Shown one piece after another: positions 34,199 through 45,954 of a stretch of 64,000 bases of DNA. Location of the stretch: NCBI GenBank assembly GCA_018292915.2, contig JACVVK020000015.1:285001-349000 (forward strand). Reading direction: 5' to 3'. Position numbers and translations under genes: made by a program. The notes beneath the pieces are model-generated. The model was given only the letters and a program-made list of their open reading frames with translations. It ran no database searches and had not been told where the DNA came from. The DNA comes from Batillaria attramentaria (Eukaryota; Mollusca; Gastropoda; Batillariidae). How positions within the stretch are numbered: the first letter of the stretch is position 1; every line of letters begins with the position of its first letter.

Positions 34199-36149
34199 GG
34201 GGTGGGTGTTTGGGGGTTTAACGTCATTTCCCACAACATACGGGTGATATCAAAGACGGGGCAGCGATGAAAAAGCCAGCACAAATATTTGGCCCCAGCC
34301 GGGATGAAAACAATATCTGCTACAAACCTGACGTCCTGCAGAGGGACTGGAGAGAAGACCCGGATCAGGAATTCCCTTTCTTGGCCAGCCTGATGCGTGG
34401 TTGGTATCACGCAATAGTTGCCTCCCCTCAAACGGAACCGGAAGGAGCGCTGGGAAGAGTCTCTGTAACTTGTGTTCTTTGCTCCTGGCGGCAGGAATTC
34501 CACAACGGCTCTTCTGCCATCACTGCCACGGACCTTGTTTGATAGGGCATAATGGCAAGCAAGGAAGTAAGATAAATACGAAGAATTTCACATTTGAAAT
34601 GTGCATTCGCGTGACATATGATTATGAAATATGCCGAGTGTTTGCCTCATAAACAGAAGGTAATTTAGCGGGGTACCATAGAATGTGCAACTGCCAGAAT
34701 GTCAGGACAAGAAACAAAAAAACAAAACAAAACAAAACGACCCCCCCCCCCCCTTCCAAAATAAAACAAAACAAACAAACAAAGACAGAGACAAACAAAC
34801 AAAACCCAACAACAACAACAACAGAACAGATGCGACTTGGAGCCCACGTAAGACTATCATTGATATGTTTCCTCCCCTTTGTATTCAAACTTGGTGTCGC
34901 GTGACAGGAATGTTTTGCCTCACAACACTTGGTACACTGTGGTATGAGCCATCAGCACACTTGAGTGTTGGTTTATGTCTTCACAACGGCGACCAAAAGA
35001 AGGCTGTAGGTTTGCACGTGGTTTTGTCATCGGGTGTAGCGCAGGTTGTGCTCCGAGCTTCAAACATGTATCACTCTTATAAGCCCGTGAAGAAAAATCG
35101 CCATTTTACTTGAAATCAGATCACTAGGAGCCACTTCAAGCCATTATTATGCAATCTGCAAAGTCAAAGTCAAAGTCAAAATAGTTTTTATTCTACCCTC
35201 CAGGGGCATAGAATAGACAAAGAAATACAAACGGTACAACATGTGCAGTGCATCTTCTATACATACATACATACATACATACATACATACATACATACAT
35301 ACATACATACATACGTAGTTACGTTCGTACGTTCATACGTTTATACATACACATACCTACATAATGCGTACTTGTACAGACATACATACACACATGTACA
35401 CACCTACGCACTATAAAATAGTACATACACATACATATAAAATGCATACTTGTACATATCTACATGCCATACCCATACACACATGTACACGCATACGTAC
35501 TGTAACATATTAAATGTACATAGAAAAAATAATCTTTTATACATACACACAGATCCAAATACACTTACATGTTCATACACTCATGACTACGTGGGTACAA
35601 GTTCATGCCTACTGAATGCAGCGGTCTCGAGCCTAGCGGGAAGTAATAGTGGCTTGAAGTGTCTCCTACTGATATGCAGGGATTTGTTCCTGTTTCACAA
35701 GTCTTATCGCAGAGCGGGCAGGAGGTGGTCGGGCTCGACATAAAACTAGTCCCTTTAACTTTTCCCTAAAAAAATAAAGGTTTTACCTCTAGGAGATCAC
35801 ACCAGATGAAGTTTTTCGGATCTTTGCGATCTTTTCTTCTTTGGATGAGCTGGACAACGACAGGGGTGTCCTCGCCTACGAAAACATGACTATCTTGATG
35901 ACATTTCTCGAAACAGTTTGAAATTACACATTGAAAACGTATCTGACTTTACACAAACGAAAACTCACGCTATTAATGAGGATGTTTATTATACCTACAA
36001 ATCGTCCAGAGCGGCGAGGAAGTTAGGGAAAGGAATGGTTCTTACCCATATCCGGCAGAGTGAAGGCGTACTTGGGATTCCCCATCTTATTCTTGTAGCC
36101 AACAGCATTGTCACCAATCCACTGCCCATAGATGTTCAGCACATAGTCT

Positions 36150-36236
<87 letters not shown>

Positions 36237-38355
36237 TGTGTTCATAAAGGCACATTTGTGTAACTAATTTTCTTACCGTCAGTGGTCGGAGAGAAGAAAC
36301 TATAGGCCCAAAATACGCAGCATTGAATAATCATAGTTTTGATTACATTTCCCCTTTTTAGTATGAAACCATTCAGCACAGCAAACTCATTGGAAGCATT
36401 ATCGAGTGTTTTGAAGAAATAAAACATGTATCAAAGTGAAAGGTACTCTTACGAAAGTCAGTTTCATTTTGAGTAAACATTTTCAAATCCTCGTTGCTTT
36501 CTTTCATTCTTTTGGGTGTTGTGCGTGATTTGATATTTTGAGTTTTTCATGGTAAATAATAATAAATTTCAGTGTCTCAGTTTGAGAAAATTGTTTTGGA
36601 GTGCCACACACTGTTTGTGCTGTGCTGTGCTGTGCTGTGCTGTGCTGTGCTGTGGCGTGCTGTGCTGTGCTGTGCTGTGCTGTGTTTGGTTTGGATTGGC
36701 CTGTTTCAACGTGATTTTTCTTCGATTTTTGTCTCAGTAATTTTTGAAGAGGAACTAGGATTTTGGAAAGATGGAGATGGGGACTTTGAAGTTTAGCTAA
36801 GACCCAAAGCCTTGGTTTATAAGTTCGGTGTTTGTTTCAGGAAAATTTTAAGAGGAATTAGGTAGTTGATGGAGGTAGGGACTGTGAGGTTTTGCTGAGA
36901 CCAAAAGACGGTACTTACTAAGTGTGTCAGTCACACCATCCTTGTCAAAGTCTGGAGTGAGGGAGCAGATGGTTGTTTCAGTGAAGAATCTCCAAAAGTC
37001 ATCAAAGGAGATCCAAAACTCCCCGTCTGCCCTGTCTGAGTGAGGAACCTCGCTTTGCGGAATCCCATCCCATTCTCTGCTCCTGATAATCACATGCACA
37101 TTTCGATGATACCAAACCAACTTTGTGATTTTCCTAAGTCAAATCCAACTTACTGATTTATGTACGACACCTAACAACACCTATGTATGTGGAACACCAA
37201 ACATAAAAAACCAGCAAAATCTGTTTGTTGGTAAAACAAAAAACAACAAAAAACAAACCAAAAACAGAAAACTAAAACAAAAACTAAGAGGCTTATCATG
37301 CTGCCCTTCTTTTTATGAAATCAAGAAAATCTGGTCACATTTCTAGAATTCTCGGTTCTCTGGGGTTGCTACCTGTGCAGTTCCTGATTCAGTACAAAGT
37401 GATATACCTATGCTACAATTTCCTCACTGGCACTGGCCCTGCATATCTTGCTGGTTTACTATCTCTGTATGCACCAACCAGGCGGCTCAGGTCTTCAGCT
37501 GACTCTAGTGTCCTTCGTGTTCCATTTAAGTGCCACAACAAAGACATATTCACAGGGTCTTTCAGTATCATGTACCCACCCTTTAACCCCCCCCCCTACC
37601 CCCCCCCCCAAAAAAAAAAAAAAAAAAAAAAATCTAAATCAGACACAGACTTAGCCCCCAGCTTTAAAACAGCTGCTCAGACACGCCTGTTCACAACTCA
37701 GTAGCAGTGATGAGTAACAGCGGGTAATACCGGGTAAGCAGGTAATATCACTGAATATCACACAGCCTTACTTGTCACTCCAGCGGCCGGTCCATTCTTT
37801 TTCGGTACCCCATGGGTTTCGAACACGTAGCAGCCTCTCTCCTCTCACCTAGCAAAAGTAAAGTACATAGGGCTATTAAAAGAACAATAACAACATCAAC
37901 AACAGCAAGACTCCCAACTTATTTTGCTAAAGTTCTCTGGTATGATATCTCCGCTATTTTTTAAATTCTGTTTTTGGTATGAACAGACGTTTACATACAA
38001 GGTGAAGGCGAACAGGCATGGACGTTTCAGCCTTAGTACATGTAGTTACAGGTTGTATAAACTAATTAGTGAAGCACATAGATTAGCATAACAAATGAGC
38101 AAAACGTTCATGCATAACGCTTGGCAAGCTAACTACGAATAAAGTGGTAGTAACAATCTCCGCTATTTTGTATAGACAAAATAATGACGTCTGGAACTTT
38201 AAGTTTATAAGACCAAATAAATAGTTTGCAAGACCTTGGCCAGACCGGTCATGGCGTATGCATGTCCTCCGACCAGACCATACATGTCATCGTTCCTTAG
38301 CTGAGAAAAATGAACAAAACATATACATCGTTAAATGGATACACTTACTGGCGAA

Positions 38356-38430
<75 letters not shown>

Positions 38431-39084
38431 TCGAAAAAAGGCGAGATGGACCTTTCCTGAGGTTGTGCATTTAGCATTAAGTGTCACATTTTAATAGTAT
38501 CTGTCACATTTTAACAGAAAGTGTCCATAATTTTAACATTAAATGCCAAATGTTAACGTGACACGTCACATTTTAGGATTAAATGTCACAGGTTATGCAG
38601 ATGTTCTACACCTGCGACTATCAATCCCCCCCCCCCCCCCCCGTTCATCCTCTTGCACCCGTACCCCACCTTCTTGCCATCCAAACATCTACACTTATGG
38701 AAGCTACCGGCACAGATGAGATGACGTAACAACCGGACATGACGGCATTGTTAATCCTGACGTAAAACTCGTCACGATTTGTCACGTCCTTGTGGTCGAC
38801 GCTCTCAGACACACCGCCCGTCAGAGCCGGGAAGGCGTCGACTGCAGTACCACCCTCCACAGCGTTGTAGGAGCCATGGTTTCTGTTAAAAAGTCAATTC
38901 TGTAGTTTTGTTTTGAAAGGTGAAAGCGGCTGCCAAAGAGCTCAGTTAAAGTGGATCCAGTGATATGCTTCGGTTTCAAAGAAGGTAATTTGAAATTAGA
39001 AGTAATTTGAAATTAAAGTAATTTGAAAATAATATTATAGTAATTTGAAATTGAAGTAATTTGAATTGATTTGAAAGCTTAAAA

Positions 39085-39117
<33 letters not shown>

Positions 39118-41193
39118 AAAACAGTCACAACCGCAACTGCTTCAAAACAGAGTTGTCCCCATGTGCTCGTATAATTATACCCTATATCAGTATTAGTTTA
39201 AAACAACAACAAAACAACAACAAAAACAAAAACAACAACAACAAAAACTAGAGAGAACTAGGGGAAAAAAACGAAAAAAAGCAACAACAACAACAACACT
39301 CACTTGGCGAAGGCCTTTTCCAGCAGTGAGATCCACATTTCGTCCCTGTCCGCTGAGTGGGCACCCCAGATCTGGTCACCGTAGATCACCGGGAGATAAT
39401 CGTCGATGTAGACGTCCTCCCACTGGCCGAAATGCCAGAATCTGGCGTGGAACGTGCCATCTCGCGGCGAGTAGGCATTTGGTGGAATCACCTAGGAAGA
39501 AAATAGTGCCAAAGTTTATACTGCTTAACATTTGATAACGTTTGAAAATTGTCAGAAACACTGTGCAAAAACAATGTATTCTGGGAACCAAAACCTCAAA
39601 AAGATGAATCGGGTCACAAAGGATGGATTTCTATAAAACGACACAGTGCCGTTCCCCGCCATGGATGAAAACTTGCTCTTCAGGAGGTTCCTCTATTCAA
39701 CGGCCTGGATCGCGCAGAAAGACGTCCCTTCAACATACGTATCTCAAAATTTACCAAGGCGCCCCACAGCGTTTCCAGTTTACAAACAATAGAAAAAGGT
39801 GAGCAGTATAAATTTCGAAGAGTCCCATTTCCTTACTTTATTACGTGCGAATTTGGTATAAGGGTGATTCACCTTATCCAAAAGATGCGGCTTGTCAGCG
39901 ATACTGGACACTGTTGCCAAGAACCAGCACGTGCCCAACCTTCCTTGTCCTACGTCAAAGCGGGAGCGGCCGTCGGTGTACAGCACTGGGTTCCTTCGAA
40001 ACTCCTGCAGGTGTAAGGACACACAAAATGACCGTGGGGTCATGTTTGGTGTTTGTTTGCGGTACTCTGTTTGGCCAGTGTGTTAGTCCGTAGTGATAAT
40101 TGTTGTCACGAAAAAAAAACAAAAACAAAAAAAAACCAACAACAACAAACGACAACAACCAACACCCCCCCCCCCCCAAAAAAAAACAAAAACAAAAAAA
40201 CAAAAAAAAACAAAAAAAAACAACAACAAACACACACACACGTGATTTTCGTGATTTCTTTGTTATGTAGGTCAAGGTGCATGGCAGGTGGTCACAAAAA
40301 GAGGCAAGCTGCCAGTGAAGTTGTGACTTTTAGCACAGAGGTGGGACACAAGTGAGGCAAGCAGATTTGTGTGAACTGCCTCTCTGGCCTAAAGGCAAAG
40401 TAGACGTGCATTACTCCAGTGAGGCCTGAGCGGAAAGGAGACATTCAATTTTTTTTTACGCCTGTCAGGTGCGTGCCTTTGAATGGTCTGTTCATGGTAG
40501 TAATTGTTTCTAGATTTTCAATTGAAGCATTTTTAGGGGTGACTATGATGCCTGAGGCTAATAGGGAATATATAGGCATTTTGAGGCCCTGCGTTTGTAT
40601 TTGTGTCATGCGCCCTGCAACAACACAGACGTTGCTTAAGTTTGTTCTTACCATGTAAGTGACGGAAGAACCTATTCCTCTGCCTGCTAAGTAAGTTTGG
40701 GCCGCCGAAGGTTGCGTGTTGGTGGTCTCACCATAAAAGACTATACGCACGCCCGGCGTTCCCCGTTTCCGGTACGAATTGTGTTAATGTCAATAGCTAT
40801 AACTCTGCAAATCACACGAAGGACAGTTGGCCAGGAAAGGAAATACGTCCTTTCAAAAAGAAATTCGTATCGCATATATACTTCAGAGTGTTTTGAAAAG
40901 AAAATAAGTACACGATACGCTTATTTCGAAGTGCTTTGAAAAATGAATGTGTATGATAACTGTATGCAGCATGATAACGCACAATCATTATTCGTTTTTG
41001 TAAAGCCCAACCTGGGGTCTTTTCCATTCAAGCCTGTTCCGCACAGCTTCAGCGTACAATGACCCTTGGATTGCGTCCGTCATTCTGAAGTCTGGGTCGA
41101 CCCAGGGACGTCCATAACCGACAGACGGTGGTTCCTGCCATCACAGTCACCTTGAGAATTACAGTACAAAAATACACTGGACTGACCTGGTCG

Positions 41194-41284
<91 letters not shown>

Positions 41285-41541
41285 TTCACTAGTGTATGTG
41301 TGTCCATCGTTTGTAAAAATTAATGTGCGTGAGTGTCGCTGAGTGATTGGCGTATTGAGTTTTATTTAAAGAAATGCAACCAATTATTATTATTATTATT
41401 ATTAAGTAATTTAACACGTGAAGCTGAAGGATTATATATACTCGCCATAGAGTTGGTGCTCATGTCAGGAGCTGAGCGGAAATCCACAGAGAGCTCCATT
41501 AGCTCCGTGCTGTTCTTTCTGTTACCCTCAGCATACGCCAT
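32068..41541 (-). CDS. Calpain B: tandem paralogue of calpain A
   Basis: A non-classical calpain with the same plan as calpain A. Exons, 5' to 3': 41541-41446, 41134-41012, 40004-39873, 39491-39304, 38882-38708, 38300-38235, 37848-37772, 37082-36919, 36147-36046, 35875-35787, 34533-34328, 34132-34053, 33811-33707, 33143-33073, 32307-32068 (TGA). The total is 1914 nt or 637 codons. Exons 1-10 and 12 match calpain A in length; exons 11 and 13-15 differ by one to three codons. The catalytic triad is intact: Cys99 (GTCWFLA), His251 (GGHAYAMT), Asn271 (VRNPWG). The C2L modules carry GQWIGDNAVG and GSWRMGVNAGG. Exon 4 differs from calpain A at only 8 of 63 residues, whereas exon 11 is much more diverged, so the core is under stronger constraint. 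Exon 1 needs a GC donor (ATG|GCGAGT) to stay in frame. A pyrimidine-AG about 60 nt before the ATG suggests a non-coding first exon. Confidence 0.9.
32389..32552 (-). repeat. SINE family 1 copy
   Basis: Full-length inverted copy in the last calpain B intron, 80 bp from exon 15. Confidence 0.85.
32856..32895 (+). repeat. SINE family 1, 3' fragment
   Basis: Only GGTGGAAAAGGGCGTTAAAC and the CACCC tail remain. Confidence 0.6.
33127..33194 (-). mobile_element. LINE-derived strip overlapping the calpain B exon 14 acceptor
   Basis: Matches 33394-33460 at about 85%. On the coding strand it includes the pyrimidine tract and AG of exon 14 and the first 17 exon bases (33143-33127). The corresponding calpain A intron end has no such sequence. 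Confidence 0.65.
33248..33490 (-). mobile_element. LINE reverse-transcriptase fragment (FADD box)
   Basis: The minus-strand frame has SSSGDLFILLFADDLAIIA, then LQTQLNILKRCCDQLQLEVN and KTK, the catalytic region of a non-LTR reverse transcriptase. It is truncated at both ends and lies in the calpain B intron between exons 13 and 14. Confidence 0.85.
33519..33634 (+). repeat. SINE family 1, 5'-truncated
   Basis: Starts in the B-box region (GTTCGATCCCCGCTGGGGCC) and keeps the body and tail, with a small internal loss. It lies about 70 bp from exon 13. Confidence 0.75.
33944..34025 (+). repeat. (TG)n/(CG)n microsatellite
   Basis: Begins about 30 bases inside the intron after calpain B exon 12; it is (CA)n on the coding strand. 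Confidence 0.9.
34165..34304 (-). repeat. (GA)n tract plus SINE family 1 lacking its head
   Basis: The SINE (34195-34304) stops at the B-box region, about 24 bases downstream of the exon 11 donor on the coding strand. A (GA)n tract abuts its tail. Confidence 0.75.
35160..35230 (-). mobile_element. LINE/SINE 3' end with (TTGACT)n tail
   Basis: On the minus strand it reads AGGGTAGAATAAAAACTATT then (TTGACT)n. Compare 17700-17905. Confidence 0.5.
35258..35560 (+). repeat. (CATA)n and related tetranucleotide repeats
   Basis: A pure (CATA)n array at about 35261-35314, then diverged CATA/CGTA repeats. It lies in the calpain B intron between exons 10 and 11. Confidence 0.85.
36151..36235 (-). promoter_or_regulatory. 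(TG)n tract at the 3' splice site of calpain B exon 9
   Basis: On the coding strand the intron ends (TG)n-TTTAG and exon 9 begins ACTATG at 36147. The arrangement matches calpain A (12451-12519). Confidence 0.75.
36617..36685 (+). repeat. (GCTGT)n pentanucleotide repeat
   Basis: About 13 units of TGTGC/GCTGT in the calpain B intron between exons 8 and 9. Confidence 0.9.
37315..37704 (+). mobile_element. CR1/L2-type LINE, C-terminal RT fragment
   Basis: The plus-strand frame reads LLPVQFLIQYKVIYLCYNF, then GPAYLAGLLSLYAPTRRLRSS and finally FKTAAQTRLF, the usual CR1/L2 end. A C run and an A run (about 37588-37632) have replaced part of it without closing the frame. It lies in the calpain B intron between exons 7 and 8. 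Confidence 0.8.
38360..38428 (+). repeat. (CA)n microsatellite
   Basis: (TG)n on the coding strand, about 60 bases upstream of the calpain B exon 6 acceptor. Confidence 0.9.
39080..39300 (+). repeat. (CAA)n-rich block
   Basis: Repeats of CAA/AAC ending directly at the donor of calpain B exon 4; (GTT)n on the coding strand. Confidence 0.8.
40238..40420 (-). repeat. Dispersed repeat D1, copy 2
   Basis: Inverted match of 1700-1890, in the calpain B intron between exons 2 and 3. A C run and A/C-rich block at 40110-40236 abuts it. Confidence 0.6.
41194..41281 (+). repeat. (CA)n microsatellite
   Basis: (TG)n on the coding strand, in the first calpain B intron, 60 bases upstream of exon 2. Confidence 0.9.
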
Positions 41542-42049
41542 GATGTCCGCAGGTCAGCACACGCTGCTTTTCAGGTCTTCAGTACAGTGACTAAACAGGG
41601 AAAATAATTATTCTTTCTGATCATCTAACACAAGTAAAAAAAAATGCATTTTACCGTCCAACCGGCATCGATATGAGGCAAGCGATTAGGCTGGTTTCCT
41701 GGATTGTTGGTTGGTTGGTTGCTTGATTGGTTGGTTAAATCTTTGGTATTCATGTGTCTGGAACATAAGAAACGATCCTAGGGGGATTTCTAGGGGATGT
41801 TAAAAGGACAACTACCGTACAGATCACTAATCAATCCAGACATGCCGACAGACAGGCCATATTTAAGTTTTCTTTGGTCTGTGATTGAGAAGTTATGTTG
41901 TCAATGCGGCCCCCGAAGACGGAGGTGGTTGCGGAAGTAGCCCAAATTTGCCTCGTAGAGATACGAGATACATGTAAATACCTATTTCAATACACACATC
42001 GAAATCACCACCACACACATCGAAATCATCACCTCTCCTTTGCAATCAT

Positions 42050-42323
42050 GGCCCGCATGTAAAAGTCGGGGCTAGGGAGTTTAGCCCTGGGTTAGGGTCT
42101 AACCCTGAACTAAACTAGCTCTAGGGTTAAAAAAAAAAAAAAATTAAATCAGGGAGCGGGTCCATTCCAGCAAGGTGCCTAGGCCGTAATAGAAGGATTT
42201 TTGTCTTTCTTTCTTCGCTTCCTTTTTTTTTAAATTTAATTTTGTTTTGGGGTTTCTTTTGTCCCGGCCTGGGTTAGGCCCGTAGCTGTGGGTTAAATTA
42301 ACCTCGAGTTTTACATACGGACC
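42050..42323. mobile_element. MITE with GGCCCG ends, copy 1
   Basis: Inverted ends GGCCCGCATGTAAAAGTCGG and, from the right, GGTCCGTATGTAAAACTCGA. The interior matches 60401-60702 in the opposite orientation, for example TTCCAGCAAGGTGCCTA. No coding capacity. Confidence 0.75.
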
Positions 42324-43636
42324 CAGGACCTTTCTACTACCTACAGTGGCTGTACAAATGACTAGATACATGTAATGGTCAAAGTAATACCTACTTTCGG
42401 CGTCCCGTGGAGTTGCTAAACGAGCATAGCTACTTTATCTAGGTCACGTGACTCGTGTTTGTGAATCATGCAAAGCGGCCTCTTTGTCAACCTGTTGTTT
42501 GAAACAGCAGACAAGGCATAGCCTCGCAACGCATGACTGTACACTGGTAAACGATCGATTGAAACTGAGCTTGTGTCGAACACAACACGCACGCGATATT
42601 TCTCAGTAACATGCAGTTATAGCTATTGACATATATGACATGCAGCATGCATATACATAGTGTCTCGTGTGCACAATACACTGAAACCTACACAAGGAGG
42701 GTAGTATACATATACATACAGACTATTTCGAGTGTACAGACGCACTCGCAAGCAGATCTGTTCTCAAAGAAGTTGGCTTCTTTGAAACCTAGTCAGAATA
42801 TAATAGTCTTCATATACGCGTTGACATGCACGGGTTTGCATGATATAAAATTATCTGCGGTAGGGCACCCGTTGTGGCTCCTATTAAAGGCTTTACTGAG
42901 ACTACAAGGAAGTTCGGGGGGGGGGGGGGGGATCTAGTGGTTAAGAAGACCAATACGAGCGATCGGTGTCCCACTTGAGGCAAAACAAAAACAACTACAA
43001 CAACAACAATAATCTTTCTCGTACGTGGCACCGTCCATTCGGGCCGATCGTTGGGGGTTCTTTCCTAGTCAGAATGGAATCCTAATATTCGCGTTTAACT
43101 CAATTGCTAATTAAGTAAGTTTGGGGTTGTGCACTAGAAGCCTCCAAAAAAAAAAAAAATTAAAAAAAGGATTTAAATTCAGCTTATAGGGACTGCTGTA
43201 CTTTGATTATACTCGTGTCTGCTGCAATAAGAGCCGTTAAGGAACCGTTTCTCGCATACAGGGCCAAAACCGAAAAACGTGGGATACTCATGTGCGGTAC
43301 AATATGTGTTCACACAGCGGACAACCTTCCTCCACTTGGAAAAAAAACCAAGAACAACAAACCGGGACATCGAAGCTATGGTAGATATGGTAATTTGGAA
43401 ACACAATACAGGCGCTTTGTGCATAGTCAGCACTCGTGCATTCAGCAAGAAACAGGAGAAGCGTTCCGAGTTCTCATGGAAGGGGAACACAGTCTGCAGT
43501 GCCACAAGCTCGAATTTCACCCTCACAATATGAATGCCCGACTTGACAAGCATGGGTTTGCATAATATATCTACGATAGGAGACCCGTTGTAGCTCCTAT
43601 TAGAGGCTTTACTAGGGCGTGAAGGAAGTTGGGGGC

Positions 43637-43695
43637 AGTGAGTGAGTGAGTTTTTAGGGCTTAAAGCCGCGCAAGCCACAAAGACTAATTCGCGG
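43637..43695 (-). mobile_element. I-type LINE 3' end, very short
   Basis: On the minus strand, CCGCGAATTAGTCTTTGTGG, GCGCGGCTTTAAGCCCTAA and then an (ACTC)n tail. It matches the last ~40 bp of the full element at 30117-30160. Confidence 0.8.
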
Positions 43696-43906
43696 GTGGG
43701 GGAAGGGGGTAGGGGGAAGCGGTGATTTACTGGTTAAGAAGACCAGTACGAGAGATCGGGTTTGAGTCCCACTTGGGGCAAAACAAAAACAACTACAACA
43801 ACAGTGCCACAAGCTCGAATTTCACCCTCACAATATGGATGCTCAAGTATGGGTCTGCATGAGACCCGTTGTGGCTCCGATTAGAGGCTTTACTGAGGCG
43901 TGAAGG

Positions 43907-43907
<1 letters not shown>

Positions 43908-43964
<57 letters not shown>
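43908..43964 (+). repeat. (TG)n microsatellite
   Basis: Dinucleotide tract between two R43 segments. Confidence 0.9.
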
Positions 43965-43965
<1 letters not shown>

Positions 43966-43985
43966 GTGTAGGGGAGAGGGGGGGG

Positions 43986-44046
43986 GAGTGAGTGAGTGAG
44001 TTTTTTAGGGCTTAAAGCCGCGCAAGCCACAAAAGACTAATTCGCC
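43986..44046 (-). mobile_element. I-type LINE 3' end, duplicated copy
   Basis: Same fragment as 43637-43695, at the same place relative to R43, so both derive from one insertion later duplicated. Confidence 0.75.
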
Positions 44047-44095
44047 GGGGGGGGGGGGGGGGGGGGGGTGGTGGGGGGGGGGGGGGAGGAGCGGT
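44046..44095 (+). repeat. Poly-G tract
   Basis: Nearly 50 bases of G broken by a few T and A. Could form G-quadruplexes, and the length may be an assembly estimate. Confidence 0.85.
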
Positions 44096-45161
44096 GATTT
44101 ACTGGTTAAGAAGACCAGTACGAGAGATCGGGTTTGAGTCCCACTTGGGGCAAAACAAAAACAACTACAACAACAACAAAAATCTCTCTCGTACGTGGCA
44201 CCGTTCGTTCGGGCCGATCGTTGGGGGTTCTTTCCTAGTCAGAATGAAATCCTAATAAACGCGTTTAACTCAATTGCTAATTAAGCCAGTAAGTTTGGGG
44301 CTGTGCACCAGAAGCCTCAATTAAAAAAAAAAAAGGATTTAAATTCAGCTGATAGGGACTGCTGCACTTTTATTATAATCTTGTCTGCTGCAATAAGAGC
44401 CGTTAAGGAACCGTATCTCGCATACAGGGCCAAAACCGAAAAAACGTGGGATACCGCGCTACGAGCATGCTGGGCATGGAGTTTTTTTCATCATCATCAT
44501 CATCATCATCATCATACTCTAGTGAGGTGCGAAATGTGTTAACACAGCGGACAACCTTCCTTCACTTGAAAATAAAAACAAGAACAACAACAAAAAACCA
44601 GGACATCAAAGCAACAGGAACTGTACTAAAACGACACAAGCCTTGTACATTCACACTGGAATAGGATACTGGACCCACTAACACACAACACCAGGAGTGT
44701 GACACCAGCCACGCGAAAAGAAACACGTCTATTGTTAGTTCGGGTAACCCATGAATGATCGGGGAAGTCACATCCTGGTTGAGGTATCCAAGCGAACAAA
44801 CTTTTGGGTGGCTACATCTTTTGCGTGGAAGCTAAGCACAGGAAAACGTCAGGCTAATGTGAGAAAACTGACAGTGTACCTAAGCTGTACGATGATGTTT
44901 ACTAGCTGAGCTTGACTGAAGTTAGAATGGGATCCCCTATGGCGCACGGCGAACCTCACCACGCAGTGTTAGCGTTGGACATTTTCCACTGAGACACGCA
45001 CGCACTGTAGCTTGTAGGGCTAAAGTGCATAATTATTTTCATGGAGCGCCATCCAGCGTCAGCTGTGTCCTATCATTACATAGATATTGGCCCAGCCACC
45101 ACAAAGATATTAATGTGTTGATTTTTCTCCTATGGTTGGATCCATGACCCTCGATTACAGG

Positions 45162-45333
45162 AGGGTGGGTGTTTGGGAGTTTTAACGTCCTTTTCCACCA
45201 CATGCGGGTGACATCAAAGACGGGGCAACGATGAAAAAGCCAGCACAAACATTTAGCTCCCAGCCGGGATACGAACTCACGACCCGAGCATTAGAAGTCC
45301 AACGCTCTACCATTCGGCCACCCCGGCTTCCCG
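45162..45333 (-). repeat. SINE family 1 copy
   Basis: Full-length inverted copy with GGCCGAATGGTAGAGCG and CGTGAGTTCG in the head. Confidence 0.85.
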
Positions 45334-45585
45334 ATTACAGGAGAGGGACGTTATGTCTAGTCAACTGTGTACTTTACGCTATGACTGCCACTCGCGCAGT
45401 ACTGCCACCCGAACGAGTTGAGGGTGAAGGCACCCCCAGAAATGATTCACTAGCCGATTGCTGTGCTTTAGTCAATGACTGACAATCGTGATGGTGTGTA
45501 AGCCTGGTTTGAAAGGTTGGTTAACCTTGCCAGAGAGTCAACGGTGGCTTCGCAGTTTGATATAGCGAGGAAAACCTACACAAGG

Positions 45586-45853
45586 CAGGGCCGTAGCAGG
45601 CTCCTCAGGATTGATCCGGCGGCAACCCACACGCCCTCCCATACCCAGCTCCTGCCCCAAATGACAATCGTTCAATGCAAAGACACTTGTAGGAAAACAA
45701 TGAGCCAAAATAATAGAAGCAGCATACAAAATGGAAGGAACAAAAAGTATGGTCGCGCAACATGTTAATAAAAAAAATATATGAGGTCGTCTCAAAAGGG
45801 CGATAAACGAAGAACAGGCGAAAAGTGACGAAATATGTTCTTCGCTCCCCCCC

Positions 45854-45885
<32 letters not shown>

Positions 45886-45949
45886 TTACGGAATTATTGG
45901 TCCGGCGCTCGCTGGACCGCCGGACCCGGGTAGGCCTACTACGGCCCTG
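45586..45949. mobile_element. MITE with CAGGGCCG-type ends and a 5-bp target duplication
   Basis: The left end CAGGGCCGTAGCAGGC and the inverted right end CAGGGCCGTAGTAGGC differ at one base. CAAGG flanks both sides (45581-45585, 45950-45954). The interior has a C run and (CT)n at 45847-45886. No transposase. Confidence 0.82.
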
Positions 45950-45954
45950 CAAGG

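Larger units (their letters stand above)
42820..44660 (+). repeat. Locally tandem complex repeat (R43) with tRNA-like segments
   Basis: At least two rounds of a block containing a tRNA-like stretch (CTAGTGGTTAAGAAGACC, GGTTTGAGTCCCAC), AAACAAAAACAACTACAACA, GGGCCGATCGTTGGGGGTTC and GCCGTTAAGGAACCGT. Part of it recurs at 46960-47560. The tRNA-like part may be the head of a fourth SINE family. No gene was seen. Confidence 0.7.
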
